Shown piece after piece: positions 1 through 8,498 of a DNA stretch of 64,000 nt. This DNA comes from Nostoc carneum NIES-2107 (lineage in GTDB: Bacteria > Cyanobacteriota > Cyanobacteriia > Cyanobacteriales > Nostocaceae), in assembly GCA_002368155.1 (NCBI GenBank), contig AP018180.1:5877430-5941429 (forward strand). The letters run 5' to 3'. The notes beneath the pieces were generated by a model. It was not told the DNA's origin. It made no database searches and saw only the letters and a program-made list of their open reading frames with translations. The position numbers and the translations under genes are program-made. The stretch's first letter is position 1, and each line of letters opens with the position of its first letter.

Positions 1-724
1 TGGCCCTGACTTCATGTTTAGTTAATTGTCCATCGTGATGATAGGCGTTATCTGGTAATCCTGGGATTCTGGGCAAAGATACAACTCCAGAATCACCAAC
101 ACAATCAACTGTGATCGCATTTAAAGCGGCGATGTCTGTTTCATTCCAGGATGCTGCGGTACTTTCTACAATCCTTTCCTGTGTACCACCCATCCTTTCT
201 AAAACTGTAATTTTACTGTTACCAAAGCCGCGTTGTGTCAAAATTTTTGCCACAATCTCGGGTGTATCTTTACCTGCACTCAAAATCAGCAGTCGCGCCC
301 CAGGATAAATATAAGACTGAACGAGGCCAGGTGGACGACCGCACAAGCTGACGGTTTCTACTTCTGTTAATGACCATCCTAATCTGGCACAGGCAAGGCT
401 GAAGGCTGAAGGTGCAGGAATAATCGTGATTTCGGAGATAGGAATTTGCTTTGTTAAAGTGACACCAATTCCGTAACACATGGGATCGCCGCTAGCGAGG
501 ACACATACAGCTTGACCGCGACGTTGGATAATTTCGGCTACTGAGTTGCTAATGGGGGAAGTCCAGGTAATTTTCTGGCGTTGATCGTTGCTAGGAAGCA
601 TTGCTAAATGGCGATCGCCTCCTACTATTATTTCAGATCGCTCCACTAGGGAACGAGCGATCGCATTTAACCCCTGTAATCCATCTTCACCAATGCCTAC
701 AATCGAAAGCCATTTACCTACCAT
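1..724 (-). CDS. cobL: Precorrin-6Y C5,15-methyltransferase (CobL/CbiE-type), 3' part outside window
   Basis: Reading leftward from ATG at 724, the frame stays open to the window edge, so the C-terminal part is missing. The N-terminus MVGKWLSIVGIGEDGLQGLN and the later ASGDPMCYGIG stretch are typical of the tetrapyrrole (corrin/porphyrin) methylase fold that binds S-adenosylmethionine. The most likely role is the C5 (and C15, decarboxylating) methylation of precorrin-6Y in cobalamin synthesis; whether the CbiT half is fused cannot be seen here. Other cobalamin genes (cobG, cobH, cobI) lie within 3 kb on the opposite strand. The family assignment is firm; the exact substrate is inferred from resemblance to CobL/CbiE. 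Confidence 0.85.
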   Translation of the reverse strand, partial: MVGKWLSIVGIGEDGLQGLNAIARSLVERSEIIVGGDRHLAMLPSNDQRQKITWTSPISNSVAEIIQRRGQAVCVLASGDPMCYGIGVTLTKQIPISEITIIPAPSAFSLACARLGWSLTEVETVSLCGRPPGLVQSYIYPGARLLILSAGKDTPEIVAKILTQRGFGNSKITVLERMGGTQERIVESTAASWNETDIAALNAITVDCVGDSGVVSLPRIPGLPDNAYHHDGQLTKHEVRA

Positions 725-745
725 TTTTGCTAAAAAATAGATTAT

Positions 746-1525
746 TTAGACTTTAATAGCCACAATCCGAATTCTGCGGTAGTCTGCTGTCCAACTTCCT
801 GCTTGATAAAGAGTCGGACGCAAAGTGTCTTCTACTTGCTGAATTACCTGTGCTTGTTGTGCAGCAGACAATCCCACAAAGAAAGTGCTGGCAAACATTT
901 TAATCCAGTTGGCTAAACCTGCTTCTTTATCGGCTAACACAGTTGGGCGAGGATATAAGTTAGCATAAATTACCTCAAACCCTTGCCGTTCCAAGAGAGT
1001 AGCATATTCAGCAATACTAGGATAATACCAAGGATTCCTGGTTTGTGGTTCGGGAATGGCAATTGCTGTGATTGCGCTATATAAAGCTGTGACAATCGCT
1101 TGTACATTTCCTTTACCGCCAAATTCTGCTACAAACCGTCCCCCTGGTTTGAGTGCTTGATATATAGAGGCGATCGCTAAATCTGCTGGTTTCACCCAAT
1201 GTAAAACAGCGTTAGAAAACACCGCATCTACAGGCTGTTCAACTTGAAAGTTTGTCGCATCAGCAACATCAAAGCGCAGATGAGGATAGTTTTGTTTAGC
1301 TTGATCAATCATCTCAGGTGCATGATCAATTCCCCAGACATCAGCCCCAGCTTGGGCAATTTTTGCTGTTAATTGTCCTGTACCACAACCGAGATCCAAA
1401 ATTGATTCCCCTGGTTGAGGGTTGAGTAATTTTAATAAGTCTTCGCCATACTGCCAGACGAAAGCGTGTTTATCTTGATAAAGGGCAGCATTCCAATCAT
1501 TATTTGGTACAGAAATATTAGTCAT
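746..1525 (-). CDS. Class I SAM-dependent methyltransferase
   Basis: A 259-residue soluble protein. The glycine-rich SAM-binding motif ILDLGCGTGQLT (about residues 42-53) is followed by an acidic residue at the end of strand 2 (VWGIDHAPEMID) and by DAVFSNAVLHWV, the motif-IV region. This is the Methyltransf_11/25 fold, and the overall pattern resembles the trans-aconitate methyltransferase-like group. The substrate is unknown. It lies 21 bp upstream of cobL on the same strand and could be co-transcribed with it, but nothing ties it to corrin chemistry. No signal peptide or membrane segment is seen. Confidence 0.8.
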   Translation of the reverse strand: MTNISVPNNDWNAALYQDKHAFVWQYGEDLLKLLNPQPGESILDLGCGTGQLTAKIAQAGADVWGIDHAPEMIDQAKQNYPHLRFDVADATNFQVEQPVDAVFSNAVLHWVKPADLAIASIYQALKPGGRFVAEFGGKGNVQAIVTALYSAITAIAIPEPQTRNPWYYPSIAEYATLLERQGFEVIYANLYPRPTVLADKEAGLANWIKMFASTFFVGLSAAQQAQVIQQVEDTLRPTLYQAGSWTADYRRIRIVAIKV

Positions 1526-1578
1526 ATCTAAAAATTAAAAATCTCAATTATTGAAGATATTTTATCTTTATATAAAAA

Positions 1579-2100
1579 TTATATAAATTCTCTGAAGATA
1601 GTTTTCATCGGTAAAAACAGTGAAAGAGGTTTATCTTGAAAAGGAATAAATTCGTATTTTAGATAGAATTCTTTTGCCTTCATATCTATAGCATCAACTC
1701 TCACAGCAAAAATGCCAATTTCTTGAGAAGCTTTGACTGCTCTCAAAAGTGCATCTACTAGTAATTCTCCTCCTAACCCTTGCCCTTTGACTGAGTTATC
1801 TACAGCTAACTTACCAATTAGTATTGCTGGAATTGGATAGGTAGGCATTCCTTTTTGATCAGATTCTGGTAGAGATGCAAACTCTATGACACTAGCACTA
1901 ACTGTATAAAACCCTTCTATTTTTAAAGATTGAGATTGAGAAATAGCCACAAAAGTTTTAGCAATTCCTTTTTCATGATTTTGTCGAGCGTATTTTTTGA
2001 GATAATCATTTAAAACTGGATAACCACAGTCAAAATTCTCTTTTTGATGCTTTTTATTAATAGGGACAAAATTCCATCTTTTTTCAGACTCATTGTCCAT
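1579..2100 (-). CDS. GNAT-family acetyltransferase, probable toxin of a TacAT-type module
   Basis: A 173-residue GNAT protein. The acetyl-CoA pyrophosphate-binding signature appears as VKGQGLGGELL, preceded by ILIGKLAVD, and the C-terminal FYLKYEFIPF carries the tyrosine used as general acid in this group. The start overlaps the end of the upstream DUF1778 gene by 11 bp. That order (antitoxin then GNAT) and tight overlap match the TacA-TacT / AtaR-AtaT class, in which the toxin acetylates aminoacyl-tRNA and blocks translation. Toxicity is inferred from family and arrangement and is not shown by the sequence. Confidence 0.85.
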   Translation of the reverse strand: MDNESEKRWNFVPINKKHQKENFDCGYPVLNDYLKKYARQNHEKGIAKTFVAISQSQSLKIEGFYTVSASVIEFASLPESDQKGMPTYPIPAILIGKLAVDNSVKGQGLGGELLVDALLRAVKASQEIGIFAVRVDAIDMKAKEFYLKYEFIPFQDKPLSLFLPMKTIFREFI

Positions 2101-2374
2101 ATTTAGCCCGATATTTTTTGATGGTTTTTTTCAGGTTCCCTTGGAGTTCTGGGGGATTTTCCATCATGGACATAAATAAGTTGCGATCACAATCTGAAAG
2201 CACTAGCCTTTCCTGATTGTCTATTTCTTGTTTGGCAATGGGTAAAAGGTGAGACAGAGTATAGGCACTTAAGGAAATTCCTCTGAGGGAAGCGGCTTTT
2301 TCTAGGAGTTCCTTTTGTTCTTGGGTCACTCTCAAGTCAATACGGCTATCTTTAGCTGGTGAGGTTTCTGACAT
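2090..2374 (-). CDS. DUF1778 ribbon-helix-helix antitoxin
   Basis: About 94 residues from the ATG at 2374 (MSETSPAKDSRIDLRVTQEQ). I chose this start because RIDLRVTQEQKELLEKAA is the usual N-terminal ribbon-helix-helix of DUF1778 antitoxins; a longer upstream reading adds residues with no family match. The protein would bind its own promoter through the RHH dimer and neutralise the GNAT toxin with its C-terminal tail (LKKTIKKYRAKYGQ). It overlaps the toxin gene by 11 bp, which suggests translational coupling. Confidence 0.85.
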   Translation of the reverse strand: MSETSPAKDSRIDLRVTQEQKELLEKAASLRGISLSAYTLSHLLPIAKQEIDNQERLVLSDCDRNLFMSMMENPPELQGNLKKTIKKYRAKYGQ

Positions 2375-2719
2375 TAGGTTTTCTATTGTGTTGAGTTCCC
2401 TGATTTTGAGTTTAACAGTTCTAGGCGGGCAAAGTACACACATTTACTGAAGAGTAAGTTAGAGAATCCTGAATACTCAGCGGTGAATATATTCGTAGTT
2501 AAGAGATATATACTGGTATAAAACAGAGCAAGAGCCTGAAAAATGCTATTTTATCTATTAAATATGCTAAATATCTAACTTATTAATCAATTATTGCTAT
2601 AAAATCACCGTAAATTCAGAATTTCAAAATGTATAGCTTGGTTAAATAAATCTTATTCAGTTGATGAAAAATATAAAGCAGCGATAATTGTCACTACCTT
2701 CTCATGCTAAATTACTAAA
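2375..2719. other. Intergenic region without a visible gene
   Basis: AT-rich spacer between the leftward toxin-antitoxin operon and the rightward cobalamin operon. It should hold the promoters of both units, but I could not pick out convincing -35/-10 pairs. No ORF with a plausible ribosome-binding site was seen. Confidence 0.5.
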
Positions 2720-2912
2720 GCTTGGGGTTGGGAAACGCCGGTGTAATTCCGGGACTGTGCCGCAGCTGTAAAGCAGTTTTAGATTTTAGATTGTAATTTT
2801 GATGGTCGGGAGTATGTTAGCAACCGGTGACTCACAAAAATCACGAGTCAGAGAATTAGCCAAAATTCAGCATCTAAAATCCAAGATTGAGTAAGTCAGA
2901 ATGCCAACTCTC
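2720..2912 (+). promoter_or_regulatory. Cobalamin (B12) riboswitch
   Basis: The conserved core GGGAAACGCCGGTGTAATTC, then CCGGGACTGTGCCGCAGCTG (2730-2768), matches the adenosylcobalamin-riboswitch consensus. A B12-box-like segment, AAGTCAGAATGCC, lies near 2893-2905. Between them an extra arm (TGACTC ... GAGTCA, about 2827-2850) can pair. It lies directly upstream of cobG-cobH-cobI, the expected target: cobalamin binding would shut down its own synthesis. The boundaries are approximate. Confidence 0.88.
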
Positions 2913-2944
2913 AAGCTGTCCTAAAGAGACATAGATCATCTACA

Positions 2945-2976
2945 TCCCTGCGTTGCACAGGGAAGGAGTTATAGTT
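2945..2976 (+). promoter_or_regulatory. Riboswitch expression platform: hairpin overlapping the cobG ribosome-binding site
   Basis: TCCCTG (2945-2950) pairs with CAGGGA (2958-2963) around the loop CGTTGCA. The right arm overlaps the Shine-Dalgarno-like GGAAGGAG (2961-2968). The loop bases GTTGC (2952-2956) can pair, with one G-U, to GCAGC (2762-2766) in the riboswitch core, which is the L5-L13 kissing-loop geometry. This points to translational control by hiding the RBS. No poly-U terminator is seen. Confidence 0.7.
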
Positions 2977-4404
2977 TTGCTGTCTGGATTTACTAAATGT
3001 CCTGGCTTATTCTACGCCACCCCTGCTCAAGATGGTATATTATCCCGCATTAGAATACCTGGTGGGATTTTAAATAGTCAACAGTGCCGGGCGATCGCAG
3101 ATATCGCTGATCAATATGGCCGTGGCTATGTAGATGTGACTAATCGTGCTAACTTGCAAGTGCGCGAAATCCATCAGGGGATAAATTCTCTTGTGTTGCA
3201 GCATCTGCAAGCTTTAGGTTTAGGTTGCAGTAACAAAACTGTAGATCAAATCCGCAATATTATGACCAGTCCAACGGCTGGAATTGATCCCCAAGAATTA
3301 ATTGACACTCGTCCCTTTGTGACAGCTTGGGACAATTACATCACAGCTAATTCGCAACTATCAGGACTATCTGCCAAATTCAGCGTGTGCTTTGATGGTG
3401 GTGGCATAGTTTCGGTAAGCGATCGCGTTAATGATATCGTTTTCGCATCTGTCTTAGTAAATGGAGAAGTTTACTTCCGCCTGTGTTTGAGTGTCGGCGC
3501 AAAGGGTAACTCTGCCCAGGATACAGGAATTTTATTGCCACCAGAGCAATGTTTACCCATGTTGGCAGCTTTAGCCGATGTTTACCTAGCTCATCTGGAT
3601 TCTACAAGTAAACATAAACTGCGTCTGCGAGAAGTATTGCACAATATAGGCTGTGAAAATTATCTACAACAAGTCCAGCAGCGTCTAGCTTTTCCTCTAT
3701 CCTCCCCACAAACCCAGAGATGGGAACCGAAATCACAACCTCAGTTTCAACATATTGGCATTCATCCCCAACGTCAGTCAGGTTTATTTTATCTAGGAAT
3801 TGTTTTACCCTTAGGTCGTCTAGAAACCAGACAATTATTAGGATTAGTGGAGTTATCCGAAAAATACGGTAGCGGTACTCTCAGGCTTACCCCTTGGCAG
3901 AACTTACTCCTAACCGATATTCCTCAACAATCTATTGCTGATGTGCAACGAGAAATTGTAGCTTTGGAATTAGATTATTCCATTAGCAATATCAAGAGTA
4001 CATTAGTTGCCTGTTCTGGTAGCAAAGGGTGCGCCTCCTCAGCTACCGACACCAGAGGCGACGCATTAACATTGGCAGAATATCTCAAAACTCGCATTTC
4101 CCTAGATAGCCCTGTAAATATCTACTTTAGCGGCTGTCCTAAATCCTGCGCCCAGCACAGCAAAAGTGATATCACCCTACTCGGTGTCAGCATTGAGGAA
4201 GACAATCAAAAACTAGAAGGTTATCAAGTTTATGTAGGCGTTGACGACAACGAACAAAAATTTGGTCGCGAATATCAATTTGTAACTGTGGCAAAAATGC
4301 CCGCATTAATAGAAAAGATGCTGCTAGGATATAAAACCCAACGCCTCAACCTAGATGAGACTTTCAGGGAATTTGCCAATAGATATCTGAAGGCTGAAGT
4401 CTAA
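2977..4404 (+). CDS. cobG: Precorrin-3B synthase (CobG), sulfite/nitrite reductase fold
   Basis: About 475 residues. TTG at 2977 is chosen as start because GGAAGGAG lies 8 bp upstream; a TTG at 2953 sits inside the regulatory hairpin loop. Two ferredoxin-like half-domains with RIPGGILNSQQCRAIADIAD and the repeat LTPWQNLLLTDIP precede the sirohaem/[4Fe-4S] cysteines ACSGSKGCASS and FSGCPKSCAQHS (C-x5-C ... C-x3-C). CobG uses oxygen to form precorrin-3B in the aerobic cobalamin route. It is first in the riboswitch-headed operon with cobH and cobI. Confidence 0.9.
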   Translation: MLSGFTKCPGLFYATPAQDGILSRIRIPGGILNSQQCRAIADIADQYGRGYVDVTNRANLQVREIHQGINSLVLQHLQALGLGCSNKTVDQIRNIMTSPTAGIDPQELIDTRPFVTAWDNYITANSQLSGLSAKFSVCFDGGGIVSVSDRVNDIVFASVLVNGEVYFRLCLSVGAKGNSAQDTGILLPPEQCLPMLAALADVYLAHLDSTSKHKLRLREVLHNIGCENYLQQVQQRLAFPLSSPQTQRWEPKSQPQFQHIGIHPQRQSGLFYLGIVLPLGRLETRQLLGLVELSEKYGSGTLRLTPWQNLLLTDIPQQSIADVQREIVALELDYSISNIKSTLVACSGSKGCASSATDTRGDALTLAEYLKTRISLDSPVNIYFSGCPKSCAQHSKSDITLLGVSIEEDNQKLEGYQVYVGVDDNEQKFGREYQFVTVAKMPALIEKMLLGYKTQRLNLDETFREFANRYLKAEV

Positions 4405-4496
4405 AGTCAACAGTCAGCAGTCAACAATCAACAGTCAACAGTTATTTCTCCCCAATCCCCAATCCCCAGTCCCCAATCCCCAGTCCCCAACCGCCA
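4405..4496. repeat. Short tandem degenerate heptamers (CCCAATC/CCCAGTC type)
   Basis: After the cobG stop, GTCAACAGTCA-type repeats (about 4408-4441) run into a CCCCAATCCCCAGTCC-like run (about 4449-4493) that ends just before the cobH ATG. This is the STRR class common in heterocystous cyanobacteria. It separates cobG from cobH but need not end the transcript. Confidence 0.85.
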
Positions 4497-5123
4497 ATGC
4501 CTGACTACATCCAAGATGCCAAGGAAATCTATCGTAATTCTTTCGCCATTATCCGGTCGGAAGCAAATCTAGAAATATTGCCGCCAGATGTAGCAAAGGT
4601 TGCAGTGCGTCTAATTCATGCCTGTGGAATGACGGATATTGTCACTGACTTGGGATATTCACCCACAGCAGCGCAGTCTGGACGGGCAGCTTTGGCTGAT
4701 GGTGCGCCCATACTCTGTGATTGTCGGATGGTGGCGGAAGGCATTACAAGGCGACGATTACCTGCAAATAACCAAGTTATTTGTACGCTTTACGATGCAG
4801 AAGTCCCAGAATTAGCTGAGAAAATGGGTACTACGCGATCGGCAGCTGCCTTAGAATTATGGCGCAAGCATCTCGAAGGTGCAGTGGTGGCAATTGGGAA
4901 TGCGCCCACTGCCTTATTCCGGTTATTGGAAATGCTGGATGAGGGTTGCCCCAAACCTGCTGTGATATTGGGTTTTCCTGTGGGGTTTGTGGGTGCAGCC
5001 GAGTCGAAAGCCGCACTAGCAGAAGATAGCCGTAATGTACCATTTTTAACATTACATGGTCGGCGTGGCGGGAGTGCGATCGCCGCTGCCGCAGTTAACG
5101 CTTTAGCAACAGAGGAAGAATAA
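4497..5123 (+). CDS. cobH: Precorrin-8X methylmutase
   Basis: A 208-residue CobH/CbiC protein that moves a methyl group from C11 to C12 of precorrin-8X to give hydrogenobyrinate. Family signatures include the catalytic-histidine region VRLIHACGMTD (about residues 37-47), GAPILCDCRMVAEGI, GNAPTALFRLLEM and ILGFPVGFVGAAESK. Length is normal. The start ATG follows a heptamer repeat run with no strong Shine-Dalgarno, so translation may be modest or leaderless-like. It is followed 3 bp later by cobI. Confidence 0.95.
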   Translation: MPDYIQDAKEIYRNSFAIIRSEANLEILPPDVAKVAVRLIHACGMTDIVTDLGYSPTAAQSGRAALADGAPILCDCRMVAEGITRRRLPANNQVICTLYDAEVPELAEKMGTTRSAAALELWRKHLEGAVVAIGNAPTALFRLLEMLDEGCPKPAVILGFPVGFVGAAESKAALAEDSRNVPFLTLHGRRGGSAIAAAAVNALATEEE

Positions 5124-5126
5124 TAT

Positions 5127-5831
5127 ATGTCAATTAAAGGTCGTCTCTATGGAATTGGCATAGGGCCAGGCGATCCAGAACTTTTAACCCTAAAAGCGTT
5201 ACGGCTTCTACAAACTGCGCCTGTAGTTGCGTATCAATCAGCAGCAGATAAAGAAAGTATTGCTAGAAAAATTATTGCGCCATATCTTCCAGGGAATCAA
5301 ATCGAGGTACTCTATCATCTCCCCCGCGCTTTAGAACCAGAAAAAGCCAAGTCAATTTATGACAAAGAAATTGAACCCATTGCAGAACATCTAGAAGCTG
5401 GGCGGGATGTGGTAGTAGTTTGCGAAGGCGATCCGTTTTTCTACGGTTCGTTTATGTATGTATTCACACGGTTATCTGAGAAGTACGAAACCGAAGTTGT
5501 CCCTGGAGTTTCCTCACTGATGGCTTGCCCAGTAGCTTTGGGTGTACCTTTTACCTACTACAACGATGTGCTCACAGTTTTGCCTGCACCCCTACCAGCG
5601 GAAGAACTGATCTCACAACTTTTAAAAACAGATGCAGCCGCAATTATGAAATTGGGCCGTCACTTTACCAAAGTACGCGATATTCTGCATCAATTAGGAT
5701 TAGCTTCGCGGGCGTTATATATTGAACGGGCAACAATGGCACAGCAAAGAATTGTACCCTTGGATGAAGTCGATCCGGCGGAAGTGCCTTATTTTGCAAT
5801 GATTATACTTCCAAGTAAGAGTCGGTTATAG
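5127..5831 (+). CDS. cobI: Precorrin-2 C20-methyltransferase
   Basis: A 234-residue tetrapyrrole methylase. N-terminal GRLYGIGIGPGDPELLTLKA is the SAM-dependent corrin/porphyrin methyltransferase signature, and VVVVCEGDPFFYGSFMYV is the second conserved block. It methylates C20 of precorrin-2. It lies 3 bp after cobH and is the last gene of the riboswitch operon; cobJ is not next to it. Confidence 0.95.
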   Translation: MSIKGRLYGIGIGPGDPELLTLKALRLLQTAPVVAYQSAADKESIARKIIAPYLPGNQIEVLYHLPRALEPEKAKSIYDKEIEPIAEHLEAGRDVVVVCEGDPFFYGSFMYVFTRLSEKYETEVVPGVSSLMACPVALGVPFTYYNDVLTVLPAPLPAEELISQLLKTDAAAIMKLGRHFTKVRDILHQLGLASRALYIERATMAQQRIVPLDEVDPAEVPYFAMIILPSKSRL

Positions 5832-5956
5832 GTAGTAGTTCAACACACAAATATTAACAGGTGTAGATTGGGTAAAGGGAAAAGGTCAAAGGAGAAGGGT
5901 TTTAAACCTTTACCCTTTTCCCCTTACCCTTTCCCCCGCCTGTCAAAGCGATAGAA

Positions 5957-6711
5957 GGCGTTGCATAATAGAGGGATGAATTTAGGTGCGCTACTGTGAA
6001 TTGTCCATACTGCGGCTCTACTGAGATTAGGAAAAATGGCTGGCGACGAGGTAAACAGAATCACATCTGTACTAATTGCGATCGCCAATTCATTGATATC
6101 TACAGCCCACCAAAAGGATACTCAGATGAGAAGAAAGTAGAATGCTTAAAAGCATACGTTAATGGTGCAGGCTTTAGAGCAATTGAACGTCAAACAGGGA
6201 TTCATCACACGACGATAATTAACTGGGTAAAACAAATCGGCGAAAAGTTGCCGGAGGCACCGCCAACAGATAAAATACCATCCGTTGGGGAATTAGATGA
6301 ACTAGAAACTTTTGTGCGGTCAAAAAAAACAAAATTTGGATATGGACGGCGTTAGACCACTTTAATAGGGGAATTTTGGCTTGGGTTGTAGGAGACCATA
6401 GTGCAGAAACCTTTAAACCTTTATGGAATATTGTTAGCCTCTGGGGATGCTATTTTTACGTCACAGATGGATGGCCTGTTTACGCTAGTTTCATTAACCC
6501 AGGAGACCATATTATTAGCAAAACATATATGACACGAGTAGAAGGAGAAAATACACGTTTACGCCATTATCTGGCACGTCTACATCGCAAAACATTATGT
6601 TACTCCAAATCTGTAGATATGCTTAAGCTATCAATTAAATTGTTACTACATTACCTGAAGTATGGAGAAATACCCGTATTTAGCTAATTCATCCCGCATT
6701 TATGCAACGCC
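5957..6711 (+). mobile_element. IS1-family insertion sequence, apparently full length (755 bp)
   Basis: Terminal inverted repeats of 26 bp lie at 5957-5982 and 6686-6711. Both begin GGCGTTGCATAA and end GGGATGAATT, with three differing positions (23/26). Between them is a transposase split over two frames. The size is close to that of E. coli IS1 (768 bp). The flanking bases (GATAGAA on the left, TCTTTGG on the right) do not form a clear 8-9 bp target duplication, so the insertion may be old or rearranged. Confidence 0.9.
5996..6687 (+). CDS. IS1-family transposase, two frames joined by a -1 frameshift
   Basis: The first frame (GTG at 5996 to 6355) is an InsA-like protein with a zinc-ribbon (CPYCGS ... 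CTNCDRQ) and a helix-turn-helix (IERQTGIHHTTIINWVKQIG). The catalytic part lies in the -1 frame to 6687 and reads KIWIWTALDHFNRGILAWVV then FYVTDGWPVY, with the DDE-type core and EGENTRLRHYLARLHRKTL. The overlap carries eight A's, and TCA-AAA-AAA gives an A-AAA-AAA slippery heptamer at the right place. That matches programmed -1 frameshifting in IS1, so the element may be active rather than broken. Confidence 0.85.
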
Positions 6712-6961
6712 TCTTTGGTTGGAAGTCCTTTATGGAAAACACTGGCGTTGGGCAGGTAGTTATACTTGTGTTCATATCATGACTAACTCACCAAGGATCT
6801 ACAGGATGCAAAAAATTAACTTATATGTCATCCTAGAAAACGAGAATTAATTCGGTGAGTATTTTTGTTTTTAGTATTGACAGGCTTTTCCCTTTTGGTA
6901 TTTACAGATTTTTCTCCGAAATTTAAGTCTCAATGAATGTGATAATTTTGGAGATCATCTA

Positions 6962-7264
6962 ATGTCAATTTATATAGGCAACCTCTCTTACGAAGTTACC
7001 CAAGATGCTTTGACTGCTGTTTTTGCAGAATATGGCACTGTGAAGCGCGTTCAACTACCTACTGACCGTGAAACAGGACGGCCACGTGGCTTTGGATTTG
7101 TAGAAATGGGAAGTGATGCTGAAGAAACGGCTGCAATTGAAGCCCTTGATGGTGCTGAATGGATGGGTCGTGACCTGAAAGTTAACAAAGCTAAACCCAG
7201 AGAAGACAGAGGTGGTTCTTCTGGCGGTAGAGGCGGATATGGTGGCTCTCGTAACCGCTACTAA
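6962..7264 (+). CDS. Glycine-rich RRM RNA-binding protein (cyanobacterial Rbp)
   Basis: A 100-residue protein with one RNA recognition motif: RNP2 is IYIGNL (residues 3-8) and RNP1 is RGFGFVEM (about 42-49). It ends in a glycine/arginine-rich tail (GGSSGGRGGYGGSRNRY). This is the cyanobacterial Rbp family, several members of which are induced by cold in Anabaena. The downstream rpsU gene repeats the known rbpA-rpsU pairing. Upstream lies an AT-rich leader; whether it has cold-shock function cannot be read from sequence. The particular rbp paralogue is not assigned. Confidence 0.95.
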   Translation: MSIYIGNLSYEVTQDALTAVFAEYGTVKRVQLPTDRETGRPRGFGFVEMGSDAEETAAIEALDGAEWMGRDLKVNKAKPREDRGGSSGGRGGYGGSRNRY

Positions 7265-7388
7265 GCTTTGAAGCATTAAAACTTTACCAGCAAATTTTCA
7301 AGTTAGACAAAAAGTGTAACAAAATTGCACTTTAGTCAACTGAATGCTCGATCAGTTTAAGCAGTTAGTTAGTTTAGTAGGAGAGATA

Positions 7389-7577
7389 ATGACCCAAGTA
7401 GTAGTGGGTGAAAATGAACACATTGAATCAGCCCTACGCCGATTTAAGCGAGAAGTTTCTAAGGCGGGAATTTTTCCCGATATGAAGAAGCATCGTCACT
7501 TTGAAACGCCTCTGGAAAAACGCAAGCGCAAAGAAGTTGCCAAGCACAGGCAGGGTAAAAGACGTTTTAGTCGCTAA
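7389..7577 (+). CDS. rpsU: 30S ribosomal protein S21
   Basis: 62 residues from ATG at 7389, preceded by AGGAGAGATA. The sequence [20 protein letters not shown] is the S21 signature, followed by a basic C-terminus ([17 protein letters not shown]). A reading from 7344 would add 15 residues with no family match and is not used. It follows the RRM gene by 124 bp, an arrangement described in Anabaena. Confidence 0.95.
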   Translation: MTQVVVGENEHIESALRRFKREVSKAGIFPDMKKHRHFETPLEKRKRKEVAKHRQGKRRFSR

Positions 7578-7674
7578 TTCTTAATAATCGCCTCCGGCGA
7601 GAAGCAAGCAAGGTAATTCGTAATTTAAGATTCATAATTATGAATTACCTTGATTCGATTGACTACAAGGAATA

Positions 7675-8490
7675 TTAAATCCATTGGGTGTCAAATGCAT
7701 CTTGCCCATTACCGTAAATCAAGTCACCGTATTCTTGCCATTGGGCTAGTTCTTGATTTAAAAGTTGAGGTGAGTGTAGTACAGAAAGATTTTCTGCTAA
7801 TTCCTGTTTAGTTTTTGGGGCAGTCAGTGCTAGACGCACTGCTGAGTTATTGAGCGCGTAACGATAACAGTCTGCTGCAGTGGGTAGTTTTCCCTGCCAG
7901 TGAGGATCTCCTTTAAGTAATGTTCCCCAGCGAGTGCAAGTGAAGGCTATTACGGAAATATTAGCTTTTTGCGCTTCTGGCAATACCTTTTCTTCCGCCT
8001 TACGATGTGCCATGTTGTAACGGTGCATTAATACATCACACTGATGGCGCTGGATGATTTCTAAAGCAATAGTTCGATTGTGTGTGGTAACGCCCACATA
8101 GCGTACAAATCCTGAGTCTTGCCACAAACGAAGTTCATCTAGTACTACTTGAACCTGCTTCACATCGTCAGCAGGGGAGACATATTCCAGAAAAAATATA
8201 TCTAGCTGATCGGTATTTAAATAATGGCGTACAGAGTCTAAGTAATGACGTAAAGATTTTAGATCACGGCTTTCGCTTCCTGTCGCTACCAATACCTGCT
8301 CGCGTTTTTTTGCTAACAGAGATTTTAAGCCACCCAAAAAGTTTTCAGATTCTAGATTGTAAAAGAAAAAGTAATTGATTCCGGCTGTAAATGCCAACAA
8401 AACAGCATCAGCATCATCTATCGATTGTCCTGCCAATCCCAGAATGCTGGCAGGCTGTCCTTGTATTGTTAGTAACTCCAAGGTTGACAC
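7675..8490 (-). CDS. Aldo/keto reductase family protein
   Basis: 271 residues with a TIM-barrel aldo/keto reductase pattern: GINYFFFYNLES near residue 38 (where the family has GINFFDTA), the LDIFFLEYVSP strand, RYVGVTTHNRTIALEII and a C-terminal cofactor region (VRLALTAPKTKQELAENL). The usual catalytic Asp/Tyr pair near residues 45-55 is not clearly kept: the motif reads FFFYNLES, with tyrosine but no aspartate. NAD(P)H-binding may remain. Substrate unknown. It stands alone on the minus strand. Confidence 0.75.
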   Translation of the reverse strand: MSTLELLTIQGQPASILGLAGQSIDDADAVLLAFTAGINYFFFYNLESENFLGGLKSLLAKKREQVLVATGSESRDLKSLRHYLDSVRHYLNTDQLDIFFLEYVSPADDVKQVQVVLDELRLWQDSGFVRYVGVTTHNRTIALEIIQRHQCDVLMHRYNMAHRKAEEKVLPEAQKANISVIAFTCTRWGTLLKGDPHWQGKLPTAADCYRYALNNSAVRLALTAPKTKQELAENLSVLHSPQLLNQELAQWQEYGDLIYGNGQDAFDTQWI

Positions 8491-8498
8491 CTAATTCT

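Noticed and set aside
5940-6725. Target-site duplication for the IS1 element
   Set aside because: Flanks GATAGAA and TCTTTGG do not match in an 8-9 bp window, so none is claimed.
6662-6850. Short frame crossing the right end of the IS1 element
   Set aside because: It starts inside the transposase and crosses the inverted repeat; no domain or RBS.
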